In this document: piece by piece, positions 16,788 through 25,403 of the stretch | Position numbering within the stretch: the stretch's first letter is position 1 | Layout: each line of letters starts with the position of its first letter | DNA from: JAAEPI01 sp965212145 | GTDB taxonomy: Bacteria > Bacteroidota > Bacteroidia > Cytophagales > Cyclobacteriaceae | Reading direction: 5' to 3' | Assembly: GCA_965212145.1 (NCBI GenBank) | Contig: CBDBUY010000009.1 | Span: 248,001-312,000, forward strand | Length of the DNA: 64,000 nucleotides | Notes under the pieces: model-generated | Seen by the model: only the letters and a program-made list of their open reading frames with translations | Told to the model about the DNA's origin: nothing | Databases searched by the model: none | Translations under genes and position numbers: made by a program

Positions 16788-18594
16788 ATGGTCACATCGA
16801 GTAGGATTGTACTTCTCTGTGCATTTTGTTTCAGTTTACTAACTGCTTCAGCACAATCCGACGAGGCAGCAAAAGCAAATTTTGAAAGTCTTATCTCAGA
16901 GATAGATAGCATGGTTTACGATCGTCCTGAAGAGGCTATTATTAAGGCTGTCCAGGCTCTGGATATTGCCCGCTCCAAACTTACACGGTCTGATGAAGCT
17001 ATTGCCTTGAATCGGTTAGGGGGAGCATTTTGGTCAAAAGGTGAGCTGGCCTTGGCCATGAGAAATCATCAGGAATCAAGGCAAATCGCTGAGGAAGTCG
17101 GAGATCTCGATCTAGTTGCCAGAAATTTAGGAAACATCGGAAATGTCTACACCATGGCGGGGCTTAATTCCACGGCCATTGATTTTTTGAAGCAGGGATT
17201 GGAAATTTTTATGGTTCGTGAAAATTCAAGCAGAATTTTCGTTTTCTATAACAATATAGGCAAGGGCGTACATGGATAATAACGAGTTTGATTCTGCTCA
17301 AATGTATTTCGACAAGGCTCTTGAAATGCGAAATGAAGAACTGGAAAAAATGCTTCCAACTGTGTTGTTCAACCGGGGAGAACTGGCGTACAAAAGAGGC
17401 AATAATAAAACTGCGGACTCTCTGATCACAGTAGCTAATCACTTAGCCATTCAGTATGATGATAAGAGAATTTTGTGCAGGAGTACTCAGATAAAAGCAG
17501 AATTGAAACTCTTAGCAGGCGAAAGCGTTGAAGCCATGGTTTTGGCCAAAGAGGCTTACAACATGGCCAATGCGACCAAAGTTGTTCATTTGATGGACAT
17601 AGCCAGTGCCACCTTGGCTAGGGCTTTTATGTCTAATGGCCTAAGCAACCGAGCATATGAAATGCTTGAGCAGTCCCGAAAATTCAATGACTATTTAGAA
17701 AATGATCTCGTTAAGAACCAATTAGAATTACTCCGACATGAGCAAGATCAAGCGACAATTCAACTTCTGGAAGAACGCAATGCATCAGCAAGAGGCCTAA
17801 CCAGGATCCAACGCTTCGTGATAATAGCGCTTGCTTTGTTGATTCTGATATTTATTGTGTTTGGGTTTTTGCTGTATCAGGCAAGGAATAACCTGGCAAA
17901 GCAAAGTCAGCAGCTTCATGATTTGAGTACTTTTAAGACAAAGATTCTAGCCATTGTATCACATGATTTGAGATCCCCGTTAAATAATTGTCACTCTTTG
18001 GTGACCCTGATGGAGAAAGAGGTAGATGCACCTCCTGAATACCAAGTGTTTTTCACCCAAATCAGGAAAAGCATGAACAGTTTACTATCGATTCTGGATT
18101 CATTAGTGACATGGGCCAAGGTGCCAAATGCTGACAAAGGTTTTTCGATGGTAGATGTTGATATTTCGCTCATTATCCAAAAAGTACTCGTGGATTTAGA
18201 ACAGGAAATAGATGAAAAGAAAATTAAGATCAACACTGATTTGAGTTCGATGAACATTAAGTCCGACCCGGAACTTTTGCGAATCATTATCAGAAATCTA
18301 ATTTCCAATGCGATAAAATTTTCTACTGAAGAATCAGAAGTAAAAGTGCAGGTTGAGGAAAGAACCCACGAGTTAGAAATTTCAGTGCAAGATTTCGGAA
18401 TAGGAATGACAGTTGAACAAAAATCCGGACTATTTTCATATTCCTTTCATACCACCAAGGGTACCCAAGGTGAAAAAGGAAGTGGGATTGGGCTGACCCT
18501 CTGCAAAGAATTTGTCAATATCCTCGGAGGTGAGATATACGTGGAAAGTACTCCGGGAAATGGATCTACCTTCACGATTATACTTCCCGGATAA
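16788..18594 (+). pseudogene. TPR-domain sensor histidine kinase, broken by a one-base frameshift
   Basis: Two overlapping reading frames (16788-17279 and 17272-18594) form one protein of about 600 residues if one G is removed from GGG at 17264-17266; the join then reads GKAYMDNNEFDSAQ, a normal TPR helix pair. Order: signal peptide, TPR repeats, coiled coil, one membrane helix (near 17815-17880), HisKA with the phosphorylated His in IVSHDLRSPLNN, and an ATPase domain (NLISNAIKF, DFGIGM, GSGIGLTLC). The kinase half is otherwise intact, so this is either a fresh mutation or a sequencing error. No response regulator is adjacent. Confidence 0.85.
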
Positions 18595-18596
18595 TT

Positions 18597-19439
18597 TCAG
18601 GAAAGCCTATTGAAGTATCTTTTCTTAGAAGTTCTGATCCCTCCCATCCGCTCTTTAAAAGCAATTAGTCCGTCTTGAGGCTTGCCATTTACCGATGAAA
18701 TGCCCAAGTCGAGATACTTGTATTTGCCTTTGAACTGATCCACAATGACGTGCAGTAAGGCTACCATTGGGCTGTCCTTTTTAAAAGCCTCAAGGGTGCC
18801 GGGAAGGAAATAGTAAGCTACGTTCGGGGCAGACTTCAGAGTAATCGTGGCGCAGGCCAATTCTTTACCCTTAAACCCTGCAAAAAGATCATACTTGTCC
18901 GGGAAGGTCATGAACAATCGACCCAGTTTGAATTTGTTGATATTTAAGACCAACCCTTTTTCAGCTCGACACTTGGCCAGGAAATCGTATATCACGCCGA
19001 AACTGTTTCTGGAGGCAGGCTCGAATCTGTAATCCAAAGGAGCAATTTTTTTGAGCTTCCTTATTTCCATTTCATGGAGTTGGTGATTTCTCAACTCAAT
19101 GTGGTGGTTGATGTCTTCGTATCTCATAGAAAAACCCACTTCTTCCAGCCAGGCTTCAGGAATATATCCCTGATATATCTCCGGGGGATGAACTAACTCC
19201 ACTTTCTTCACTTTGTGTGCTTGAAGCTCTGTTTTAGTTTCTATCCAAAAATCCGAAAAATCATCAAAACTGACCTTTCGATGCTTTTTCATGAAAGAGC
19301 CGAAGAGGCCTTGAGGCAGGCTAATTGCGGTAGTACCCTTAATTTCAAATCCGCAAATGAAATGCTCGGATTCGCATTTCAGGTAGTTTGAGTGATTCTG
19401 GATTTCGATGTACTTTGGATCGTAAAAAATGCTTGCCAT
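18597..19439 (-). CDS. GNAT/FemAB-like acyltransferase
   Basis: About 280 residues from MASIFYDPKYIEIQNH; a start three codons earlier (19448, MAKMAS) is equally possible. The C-terminal half shows an acetyltransferase-like pattern (LFAGFKGKELACATITL, YFLPGTLEAF, KYKYLDLGIS, LIAFKERMGG) as in FemAB-type proteins that transfer aminoacyl or acyl groups, often to cell-wall or polysaccharide precursors. No substrate can be inferred. It converges on the broken kinase gene, two bases apart, and diverges from yigZ. Confidence 0.7.
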   Translation of the reverse strand: MASIFYDPKYIEIQNHSNYLKCESEHFICGFEIKGTTAISLPQGLFGSFMKKHRKVSFDDFSDFWIETKTELQAHKVKKVELVHPPEIYQGYIPEAWLEEVGFSMRYEDINHHIELRNHQLHEMEIRKLKKIAPLDYRFEPASRNSFGVIYDFLAKCRAEKGLVLNINKFKLGRLFMTFPDKYDLFAGFKGKELACATITLKSAPNVAYYFLPGTLEAFKKDSPMVALLHVIVDQFKGKYKYLDLGISSVNGKPQDGLIAFKERMGGIRTSKKRYFNRLS

Positions 19440-19494
19440 TTTGGCCATGCGCCAAACTAAGAAAAAATTGTTGAGAACCGAATACATTAGCAGT

Positions 19495-20100
19495 ATGGCT
19501 GGCGAATTCTTCACAATTGACAAAGGCGGCATAGGCGAATTCAAAGAGAAGGGAAGTAAATTCCTTGGTTTTACTTTTCATGTGCAAAACGAAGAAGACG
19601 TGAAACAGAGGCAGTCTGAATTAAGAAAAACTTATTACGACGCTCGTCATCATTGCTTCGCCTATGTCCTGGGAATGGAGGATCAGTCCGAGCGTGCAAA
19701 TGATGACGGTGAGCCAAATCATTCGGCAGGTGATCCGATTCTGGGTCAAATACATTCTAACAACCTTACTGACACGTTAATTGTTGTGGTCAGGTATTTT
19801 GGAGGCACCAAACTCGGTGTAGGTGGTCTGGTTACGGCTTATAAGACCGCCGCTAAGGAAGCCATCAAAGCAAGTCATATCAAAGAAATTTTTCCGATGA
19901 TGAAAGTGGAAATGAAATTTCCATATTCGAATCTGGGTTTCTTGGAACGGCAGTTAGCTGAGTTAGACGCGGATGTGATCGATCGTGATTTCAGGGAGAC
20001 TTGTGTCATTCGATTGAGACTTAAGAAGGTCAATTATTCCAAACTTGGTAAGGCTATCATTGATTATCCTCAAATTGAAATCACTAATGCAGAAGACTGA
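19495..20100 (+). CDS. YigZ / IMPACT family protein
   Basis: 201 residues from MAGEFFTIDKG, the usual length of bacterial YigZ. The conserved block DARHHCFAYVLG...DDGEPNHSAGDPIL and RYFGGTKLGVGGLVTAY identifies the family. The C-terminal ~70 residues match the EF-G-V-like second domain. The family is linked to translation and stress regulation by homology to yeast and mammalian IMPACT, but the bacterial role is unclear. The start at 19495 was preferred over an upstream ATG that would overlap the divergent gene. It begins a chain of overlapping genes (DinB-like, cutC). Confidence 0.93.
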   Translation: MAGEFFTIDKGGIGEFKEKGSKFLGFTFHVQNEEDVKQRQSELRKTYYDARHHCFAYVLGMEDQSERANDDGEPNHSAGDPILGQIHSNNLTDTLIVVVRYFGGTKLGVGGLVTAYKTAAKEAIKASHIKEIFPMMKVEMKFPYSNLGFLERQLAELDADVIDRDFRETCVIRLRLKKVNYSKLGKAIIDYPQIEITNAED

Positions 20101-20620
20101 GATCAAGGAGCAACTTTTGCAGTCACATCGTGCTTTTATCGAGATAGTGAAGGTAATTGATGAGGAAAGTTTCTATCGAGCGCCTGAGGGGAAATGGAAT
20201 GCTGGCCAACAGCTGAGTCATCTAGTTAAAAGTTTAAAGGCGATTTATACCGGCTTGGTCATCCCCAAATTTCAACTGAAAATGCTATTCGGAAAAGCCA
20301 ATCGCACGTCGAGATCATATAACGAACTGGTGGAAAAATACCAATCGAAATTAGATAAGGGCTATGAGAATCGTAAAGCTTATATGCCTGCAGAAGTAGA
20401 ATTTAAGGATCGCAAGGCCTTGTGCGATAAGCTAATGAGCTTCGCTAATCGGCTAGGCAAGCAATTAGAGGGTTTCGATGAAGAGCAGTTAGATACGTAT
20501 CTATTGCCACATCCTTTGCTAGGAAAACTAACCATTCGAGAGATGGCGTATTTCGCGATTTATCATGTCCAACATCATCAAAAACTAACAAAAAAGTATG
20601 CGCAGCGGTCTGGAAATTGA
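20087..20620 (+). CDS. DinB-like four-helix protein
   Basis: 177 residues from MQKTEIKEQ. His residues at QQLSHL and YHVQHHQ are placed as in the metal site of the DinB/YfiT fold, a family of small putative metal-dependent hydrolases or thiol transferases. The function is unknown. It starts 14 bases inside yigZ and ends 23 bases inside cutC, so it belongs to the same transcript. The start at 20087 was chosen because the upstream codons read through the yigZ coding sequence without a plausible start. Confidence 0.75.
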   Translation: MQKTEIKEQLLQSHRAFIEIVKVIDEESFYRAPEGKWNAGQQLSHLVKSLKAIYTGLVIPKFQLKMLFGKANRTSRSYNELVEKYQSKLDKGYENRKAYMPAEVEFKDRKALCDKLMSFANRLGKQLEGFDEEQLDTYLLPHPLLGKLTIREMAYFAIYHVQHHQKLTKKYAQRSGN

Positions 20621-21299
20621 AGTGTGCATTGCTTCGATCGAGGAATTAGAAGCTATTGAAGAAACATCGATTGACCGTATTGAATTATGCTCAGCATTAG
20701 AGATTGGTGGGATCACTCCAAGTCTGGCTTTGATCGAGGAAGCCGTCAATTCCGGATTGGAGACCCATGTGCTGATCCGCCCAAGAGGCGGAGATTTCTA
20801 CCATTCAAAGAGAGAAATTAACTTGATGAAAAGCGAGATTCAGTTGGCAGCCGAATCAGGAATAAAGGGAGTTGTTTTCGGAATATTAACAAACGATTTA
20901 AAGGTGACCAGACCAAATGAGGAATTGGCTTTGCTAGCAAAGAGCTATGATCTGAATTGCACATTCCATCGGGCTTTTGAATTTGTGAAGGACCAGGAGC
21001 GAGCACTTCAGCAAATAATTCACATGGGATTTGATCGACTTCTTACGAGTGGGGGCCCAGAATCTCAACGAATAGATCACCTCCTTGGATTGATGCATCA
21101 TGCCAAAGGTCAAATAGAGATCATGGTCGGAGGAGGTGTAAATTCAAGCAACGTAGTTTCTTTGGCGAAAACTGGCGTGAATGCTGTTCATTTCAGTGTT
21201 AGAAAATGGCTGGCAGAGTCAAATAAGGGAATGGGCCGAAATTCTTGTTTCGATCCTAATAAACTGAATTCCATTTTGGATGCGTTAAAAAGGCAATAG
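20598..21299 (+). CDS. cutC: CutC family protein
   Basis: 233-residue TIM-barrel protein with the family signatures IELCSALEIGGITPS, HVLIRPRGGDFYHS and MVGGGVNSSNV. CutC was named for copper tolerance in E. coli, but its biochemical activity is not established, so the copper link is by name only. It begins 23 bases inside the DinB-like gene. The following SGNH gene starts eight bases after the stop. Confidence 0.93.
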   Translation: MRSGLEIEVCIASIEELEAIEETSIDRIELCSALEIGGITPSLALIEEAVNSGLETHVLIRPRGGDFYHSKREINLMKSEIQLAAESGIKGVVFGILTNDLKVTRPNEELALLAKSYDLNCTFHRAFEFVKDQERALQQIIHMGFDRLLTSGGPESQRIDHLLGLMHHAKGQIEIMVGGGVNSSNVVSLAKTGVNAVHFSVRKWLAESNKGMGRNSCFDPNKLNSILDALKRQ

Positions 21300-21307
21300 T
21301 TTTAATT

Positions 21308-22063
21308 ATGAGAAAATGTCTACTAGTCTTCGGGCTTCTGATTTGCAACTTGATTTGCGCTCAACCCTCCGATACGCTCAGCGTCCTCTTTGTCGGCAAC
21401 AGCTACACGTATTTCAATAATCTCCCACATATAGTCAGCGCCATTTCTGATAGCACAGGTACTAAGCTCATCACGAAGAAATCAGTGGTAGGAGGGGCTC
21501 ATCTTTACGAGCATTGGCACAGCAAGCGTGACCTGAGGACTCGAGAGATTATCGAGAATGGAAATTTCGATGCTATCGTGTTTCAGGATCATAGTATGGA
21601 GGCCATTAACAATCCCGATAGCCTGCAGAAATATGCCAAGTTGTTTTGTGACCTTGCAAGAAAAACGGGAGCCGAACCTTATCTATTCCTGGTTTGGGCC
21701 AGGGAAAAAGTACCGCAGTATCAGCTCGAACTAGATTCGGTTTATTCCGCTGTTGCCGAGCAACATAGAGCTAAAATGGTTCCGGTTGGCAAGGCCTGGG
21801 AATTGGCCAGAAACTACCGACCGGATGCACCTCTATTTGACATTGATGGCACACACCCATCTAATTTGGGAACATTCCTGTCTGCCGCTGTTTTTGTAGG
21901 AATCATCACCGGCCAGGTTCCGGAGAAAGTCTATCAGGTGCCGACGGTCTATCAGTCGAACGGTGAGTACATTGAACTCATGCGGCTGGATTGGTTGGAT
22001 ATGATTTTTGCTCTTATGGTCGCCAAAGAAACCATGGAAAAACTCGGACCTCAGGGAGATTAG
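21308..22063 (+). CDS. exported SGNH/GDSL-type hydrolase
   Basis: 251 residues with a signal peptide ending NLICAQ. The SGNH pattern is present: catalytic Ser32 in VGNSYTYF, IVFQDHSME in block III, and DGTHPSN with the Asp and His of the triad. Secreted members of this group act as esterases or carbohydrate deacetylases. The exact substrate is unknown. It sits eight bases after cutC and one base before the kinase-like gene, so the cluster is likely one operon despite mixed functions. Confidence 0.82.
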   Translation: MRKCLLVFGLLICNLICAQPSDTLSVLFVGNSYTYFNNLPHIVSAISDSTGTKLITKKSVVGGAHLYEHWHSKRDLRTREIIENGNFDAIVFQDHSMEAINNPDSLQKYAKLFCDLARKTGAEPYLFLVWAREKVPQYQLELDSVYSAVAEQHRAKMVPVGKAWELARNYRPDAPLFDIDGTHPSNLGTFLSAAVFVGIITGQVPEKVYQVPTVYQSNGEYIELMRLDWLDMIFALMVAKETMEKLGPQGD

Positions 22064-22064
22064 T

Positions 22065-22553
22065 ATGGAAGCCAAGATTATTGGCATTGGAGGAGTATCC
22101 CGCTCTGGGAAGTCTATTCTGGCGAGGAAACTGGAGAAGGCAATCCATGGAACTGTACTTGTCCTTTCTCAAGACGATTTCACACGACCGATAAGCGAGA
22201 TTCCATTGATTCAGGATCGGACTGACTGGGAACAACCGGATTCCATAGATTTTGAGAGATTGATTGCACATATCAGAGATCAGAAAAACAGTTTTGAATT
22301 TATTATTGTGGAAGGCTTATTGGCCTTTGCCAATGAAGAACTGAACACCCTTTACGGTATGACCATTTTGCTCACCATCTCAAAGGAGACGTTTCTGGCC
22401 CGACGAAAGAAAGAAACCCGCTGGGGCAAGGAACCAGATTGGTATTTGGAGCACGTTTGGGAAAGTTACTTAAGATCTGGAGAGTTTCGTGCTGAGATTC
22501 TCTTGACCGACTGGAATGGAGAGATTCAGAATGTCATTGGGAAAATCTCGTGA
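22065..22553 (+). CDS. small P-loop kinase, nicotinamide-riboside/uridine-kinase-like
   Basis: 162 residues from MEAKIIGIGG. The P-loop is GGVSRSGKS (residues 9-17). SQDDFTRP follows at the spacing seen in nicotinamide riboside kinases and uridine kinases, then IIVEGLLAF in the Walker-B position and an Arg-rich lid (FLARRKKETR). Nicotinamide riboside kinase is the closest resemblance I can name, without being able to confirm the substrate. The start follows the SGNH stop by one base. Confidence 0.75.
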   Translation: MEAKIIGIGGVSRSGKSILARKLEKAIHGTVLVLSQDDFTRPISEIPLIQDRTDWEQPDSIDFERLIAHIRDQKNSFEFIIVEGLLAFANEELNTLYGMTILLTISKETFLARRKKETRWGKEPDWYLEHVWESYLRSGEFRAEILLTDWNGEIQNVIGKIS

Positions 22554-22716
22554 GCATGTTCCACTAAAGTGAAACACACATCATTTTCAAGTCGTAAATC
22601 GTTATTTGAATAAATCAGATTCATGATTAAATCCTATCAATGCACAACCCAGCTCCTGATTCTATTTTTTTCATCGGAATGGGTATCTTGTATCTGTAAA
22701 CCAACACAACCCCATA

Positions 22717-23142
22717 ATGACTGACTCTTCGAAACCCCCTGTTTGGTATTGGATCGTTTCTGTGATCGCGCTGCTGTGGAATGGAATAGGAGTGATGAAC
22801 TATCTAATGCAAGCGTTTATGAGCGACGAAGTGATCGCAAACCTTCCAGTAGAGGAGCGAGGCTACTATGAAAACATTCCTGCTTGGGCCACCGCGGGAT
22901 TTGCCATTGCGGTTTTTGCAGGATTGATCGGATCCATTTTGCTTTTGATGAAAAAGTCTGTTGCCAAGATGTTATTCATCATTTCCCTCCTGGGAGTGAT
23001 TATGCAAAACATTTATTGGATGTTCCTTTCCGGAATGCCGATGGGCGAAGGAAGACTGGTGCTGCCAGTTTCAGTGATCCTTTTCGGAATCGTGCTGATC
23101 CTCTTTGCACATGGTGCGACCAAGCGCGGTTGGATGAAATAA
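22717..23142 (+). CDS. four-helix membrane protein of unknown function
   Basis: 141 residues with four hydrophobic helices (starting at WYWIVSVIALL, WATAGFAIAVF, MLFIISLLGVI and VLPVSVILFGI) and short loops. I recognise no catalytic motif. It follows a 163-base gap in which I see no hairpin and only a weak promoter-like TATCTTGT. It is convergent with the small lipoprotein gene, one base apart. Confidence 0.75.
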   Translation: MTDSSKPPVWYWIVSVIALLWNGIGVMNYLMQAFMSDEVIANLPVEERGYYENIPAWATAGFAIAVFAGLIGSILLLMKKSVAKMLFIISLLGVIMQNIYWMFLSGMPMGEGRLVLPVSVILFGIVLILFAHGATKRGWMK

Positions 23143-23143
23143 A

Positions 23144-23395
23144 TTATTGATTGGAATCCGGCCCTTCCGGTGCTACGGGGGGGGCTGGAGCCGGTCTTTC
23201 GTCTTTGAATTTTCCTTTGTGGACTTTCATCCACACGATTTTGGTACGCTTCTTTCGTTTGTGCTTGCCGTGGTACCAAGTATATCGTTTTTTGGCCTGC
23301 ACCACCGGCACCCGATTGGGGTAGATGAGCTTACACCCTGCTGACCCAAAGACCAGGAAGAAGATGAGCAGAAGTCCGACGATTTTTTTAGACAT
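23144..23395 (-). CDS. small basic lipoprotein of unknown function
   Basis: 83 residues. The N-terminus MSKKIVGLLLIFFLVFGSAGC is a lipoprotein signal with Cys after GSAG. The mature part is strongly basic in the middle (HGKHKRKKRTK) and ends in a Pro-rich acidic tail. The tail is encoded partly by a run of eight C (8 G on the plus strand at 23177-23184), so length changes there would alter only the last ~10 residues. The -7 element lies seven bases upstream. Confidence 0.75.
   Translation of the reverse strand: MSKKIVGLLLIFFLVFGSAGCKLIYPNRVPVVQAKKRYTWYHGKHKRKKRTKIVWMKVHKGKFKDERPAPAPPVAPEGPDSNQ
23177..23184. repeat. homopolymer G8 (C8 in the lipoprotein gene)
   Basis: Eight identical bases inside the 3' end of the small lipoprotein gene, coding Ala-Pro-Pro. 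The tract is prone to slippage or miscalling. Confidence 0.9.
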
Positions 23396-23401
23396 GCGCG
23401 A

Positions 23402-23409
23402 CAAAAATA
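23402..23409 (-). promoter_or_regulatory. -7 promoter element of the small lipoprotein gene
   Basis: TATTTTTG on the minus strand matches TAnnTTTG, six bases before the ATG, implying a near-leaderless message. Confidence 0.45.
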
Positions 23410-23474
23410 GGGATAGCTGTTGTCTCGGCGATACAAATAAATCAAACTTGTCATTTTGCTAAGAAATTATCGCG

Positions 23475-23553
23475 TTGAGGTTCTCGAAACGCACCTTTCG
23501 AGCGCCTCAAGGTGACGACTCCATCTACGTCAATCTCTCCGCCTCAGGGTGAC
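23475..23553. repeat. REP-like hairpin with a partial second copy
   Basis: A 36-base imperfect palindrome (23475-23510) has TTGAGG pairing with CCTCAA and, inside a 2x2 mismatch, CTCGAAA pairing with TTTCGAG around a six-base loop. Its right arm continues as GCCTCAAGGTGAC (23504-23516), repeated with one change as GCCTCAGGGTGAC at 23541-23553. Read on the minus strand, the unit GTCACCYTGAGGC resembles interspersed repeats often seen between bacterial genes. It lies between the lipoprotein gene and pth. Confidence 0.75.
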
Positions 23554-23559
23554 ATATTA

Positions 23560-23567
23560 TATCTTTG
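23560..23567 (+). promoter_or_regulatory. -7 promoter element of pth
   Basis: TATCTTTG matches TAnnTTTG, 28 bases before the ATG and immediately after the REP-like unit. No -33 element is clear. Confidence 0.45.
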
Positions 23568-23595
23568 GAGCAAACGACAAACTTCCAGTGAAAGT

Positions 23596-24153
23596 ATGAA
23601 GTATTTGATCGCCGGGCTGGGCAATATTGGAGCAGAATACGAACTGACACGTCACAATATCGGGTTTCTGGTTCTGGACAGGATGGCCGATGAAGCCGAA
23701 GTAAAGTTCTCTCAGGATCGGCTGGCCTTCCGTGCGGAGCTAAAACACAAGGGTCGTACCCTTGTCCTGATCAAGCCCACCACATACATGAACCTGAGCG
23801 GAAAAGCCGTGAATTACTGGATGCAGCAGGAGAAGATTCCCAAGGAAAGACTACTGGTGGTGACTGACGACATTGCCCTGCCATACGGCAAAATCAGACT
23901 GAAAGGAAAGGGGTCAAACGGCGGCCACAATGGACTCAAGAACATTCAGGAAATGGTTGGCGGTACGGACTATCCACGATTGCGGTTTGGGGTAGGAGAT
24001 GAGTTCCGAAAAGGTGGTCAGGTGGATTACGTGCTTAGTCCATTTTCTCAGAAAGAGCTGGATGAACTGGTTATGCACATGGATCGCAGTATCGAGGCGA
24101 TCCAGTCTTTTGCCAGCATCGGACTGGAGCGCACCATGAACTTTTTCAACTAG
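23596..24153 (+). CDS. pth: peptidyl-tRNA hydrolase
   Basis: Recycles peptidyl-tRNA released from stalled ribosomes. 185 residues from MKYLIAGLGNIG, with the catalytic His20 in TRHNIGF, Asn in TTYMNLSGK, Asp in TDDIALPYG and Asn in SNGGHNGLKNI. The length is normal. An in-frame ATG 84 bases upstream is rejected because it lies in the repeat. The stop shares a base with the GTG start of the next gene. Confidence 0.96.
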   Translation: MKYLIAGLGNIGAEYELTRHNIGFLVLDRMADEAEVKFSQDRLAFRAELKHKGRTLVLIKPTTYMNLSGKAVNYWMQQEKIPKERLLVVTDDIALPYGKIRLKGKGSNGGHNGLKNIQEMVGGTDYPRLRFGVGDEFRKGGQVDYVLSPFSQKELDELVMHMDRSIEAIQSFASIGLERTMNFFN

Positions 24154-25352
24154 TGCGGGTAGCCATCATCGGTGGGGGAGCGGCCGGGTTTTTCACGGCC
24201 ATTAATCTCAAAGAAAAATGCCCGGAAGCAGAGGTAGTCATTCTGGAGAAAACCGGCGATGTGCTGAAGAAAGTAAAAGTCTCAGGAGGAGGTCGCTGCA
24301 ACGTCACCAATGGCAGAGATACGCCGGGTGAGTTGACCAAGTTCTACCCGCGAGGCAGCAAAAAAATTCACCCACTGTTCAAGGAATTTGGGACGGTGGA
24401 AATGCGACATTGGTTAGAGGAACGAGGGGTGAAAACCAAAGTGGAGGAGGATCTGAGAGTATTCCCGAAATCCAATTCCTCTCAGGAAATCATCGATTGT
24501 TTCCTGAATGCGACCGCCAAACTCGGAGTGGAAGTCCGAAGAAATTTCGACGTGAAGAGCCTTTTTCGTAAAGAAGAAAAATGGCAAATTAACAACGACG
24601 AGGAATTTGATGCCGTGGTAATTGCGGTGGGTTCTTCCAATAAATTTTGGAGGGTGCTGCATGCCATGGATCTGAAAATCAACGATCCAGTTCCATCGCT
24701 GTTCACTTTCCATACTGATGATCCCAGGCTAGAGGGATTGCCAGGTATTTCTTTCACAGAAGCGGCCGTCAAAGTGGCCGGGACAAAGCTGTCAGAAAGT
24801 GGGCCAATGCTCATTACTCACTGGGGGCTGAGTGGCCCTGCAGTATTGAAATTATCGGCATGGGGAGCTCGGGAACTTCACGAGAAGTCTTACAATTTCC
24901 AATTGGTGGTCAATTTTATCAACCGAACGTTCGAGGAATTGAAAAGGGAATTTCAACTGCTAAAGGCGGAGCAGCCAAAGAAGAAGTTGAGTAACTCCAC
25001 GATCGAAGACTTGCCCAAAAGGTTCTGGGAACGGATTTTAGAAATCAATGAACTGACCGAGAAAACCTGGGGAGACGTTGGTAAATCGGACCTTAATAAA
25101 TTATGCGAGGAACTGACTCAGGGACATTATCAGGTTCACGGGAAGAGTCCATTTAAAGAGGAGTTTGTGACCTGTGGAGGTGTAGATTTGAGCGAGGTAG
25201 ATTTGAATACAATGGAATGTCGAAAGTATCCTGGTCTTTTCTTTGGAGGTGAGGTGCTGGACATTGACGCACTGACAGGAGGATTTAACTTTCAAGCGTG
25301 TTGGTCAGCAGGGTGGAGGGTGTCTGAGGTGCTGGCCGATCGAACTATCTGA
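24153..25352 (+). CDS. HI0933/YhiN-family flavoprotein
   Basis: 399 residues with an N-terminal FAD-binding Rossmann motif (IIGGGAAGFFTA) and the family hallmark KVSGGGRCNVTNG, later ITHWGLSGPAVLKLSAWGAR and a C-terminal GEVLDIDALTGGFNFQACWSAG-like block. It is predicted to be an NAD(P)/FAD-dependent oxidoreductase, with the physiological reaction unknown. It starts with GTG overlapping the pth stop, so expression is coupled to pth. Confidence 0.9.
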   Translation: MRVAIIGGGAAGFFTAINLKEKCPEAEVVILEKTGDVLKKVKVSGGGRCNVTNGRDTPGELTKFYPRGSKKIHPLFKEFGTVEMRHWLEERGVKTKVEEDLRVFPKSNSSQEIIDCFLNATAKLGVEVRRNFDVKSLFRKEEKWQINNDEEFDAVVIAVGSSNKFWRVLHAMDLKINDPVPSLFTFHTDDPRLEGLPGISFTEAAVKVAGTKLSESGPMLITHWGLSGPAVLKLSAWGARELHEKSYNFQLVVNFINRTFEELKREFQLLKAEQPKKKLSNSTIEDLPKRFWERILEINELTEKTWGDVGKSDLNKLCEELTQGHYQVHGKSPFKEEFVTCGGVDLSEVDLNTMECRKYPGLFFGGEVLDIDALTGGFNFQACWSAGWRVSEVLADRTI

Positions 25353-25403
25353 AAATTCTATGACCGAGCTATATTGTCTAACTAAACTACTACCGAAGAT
25401 CCC

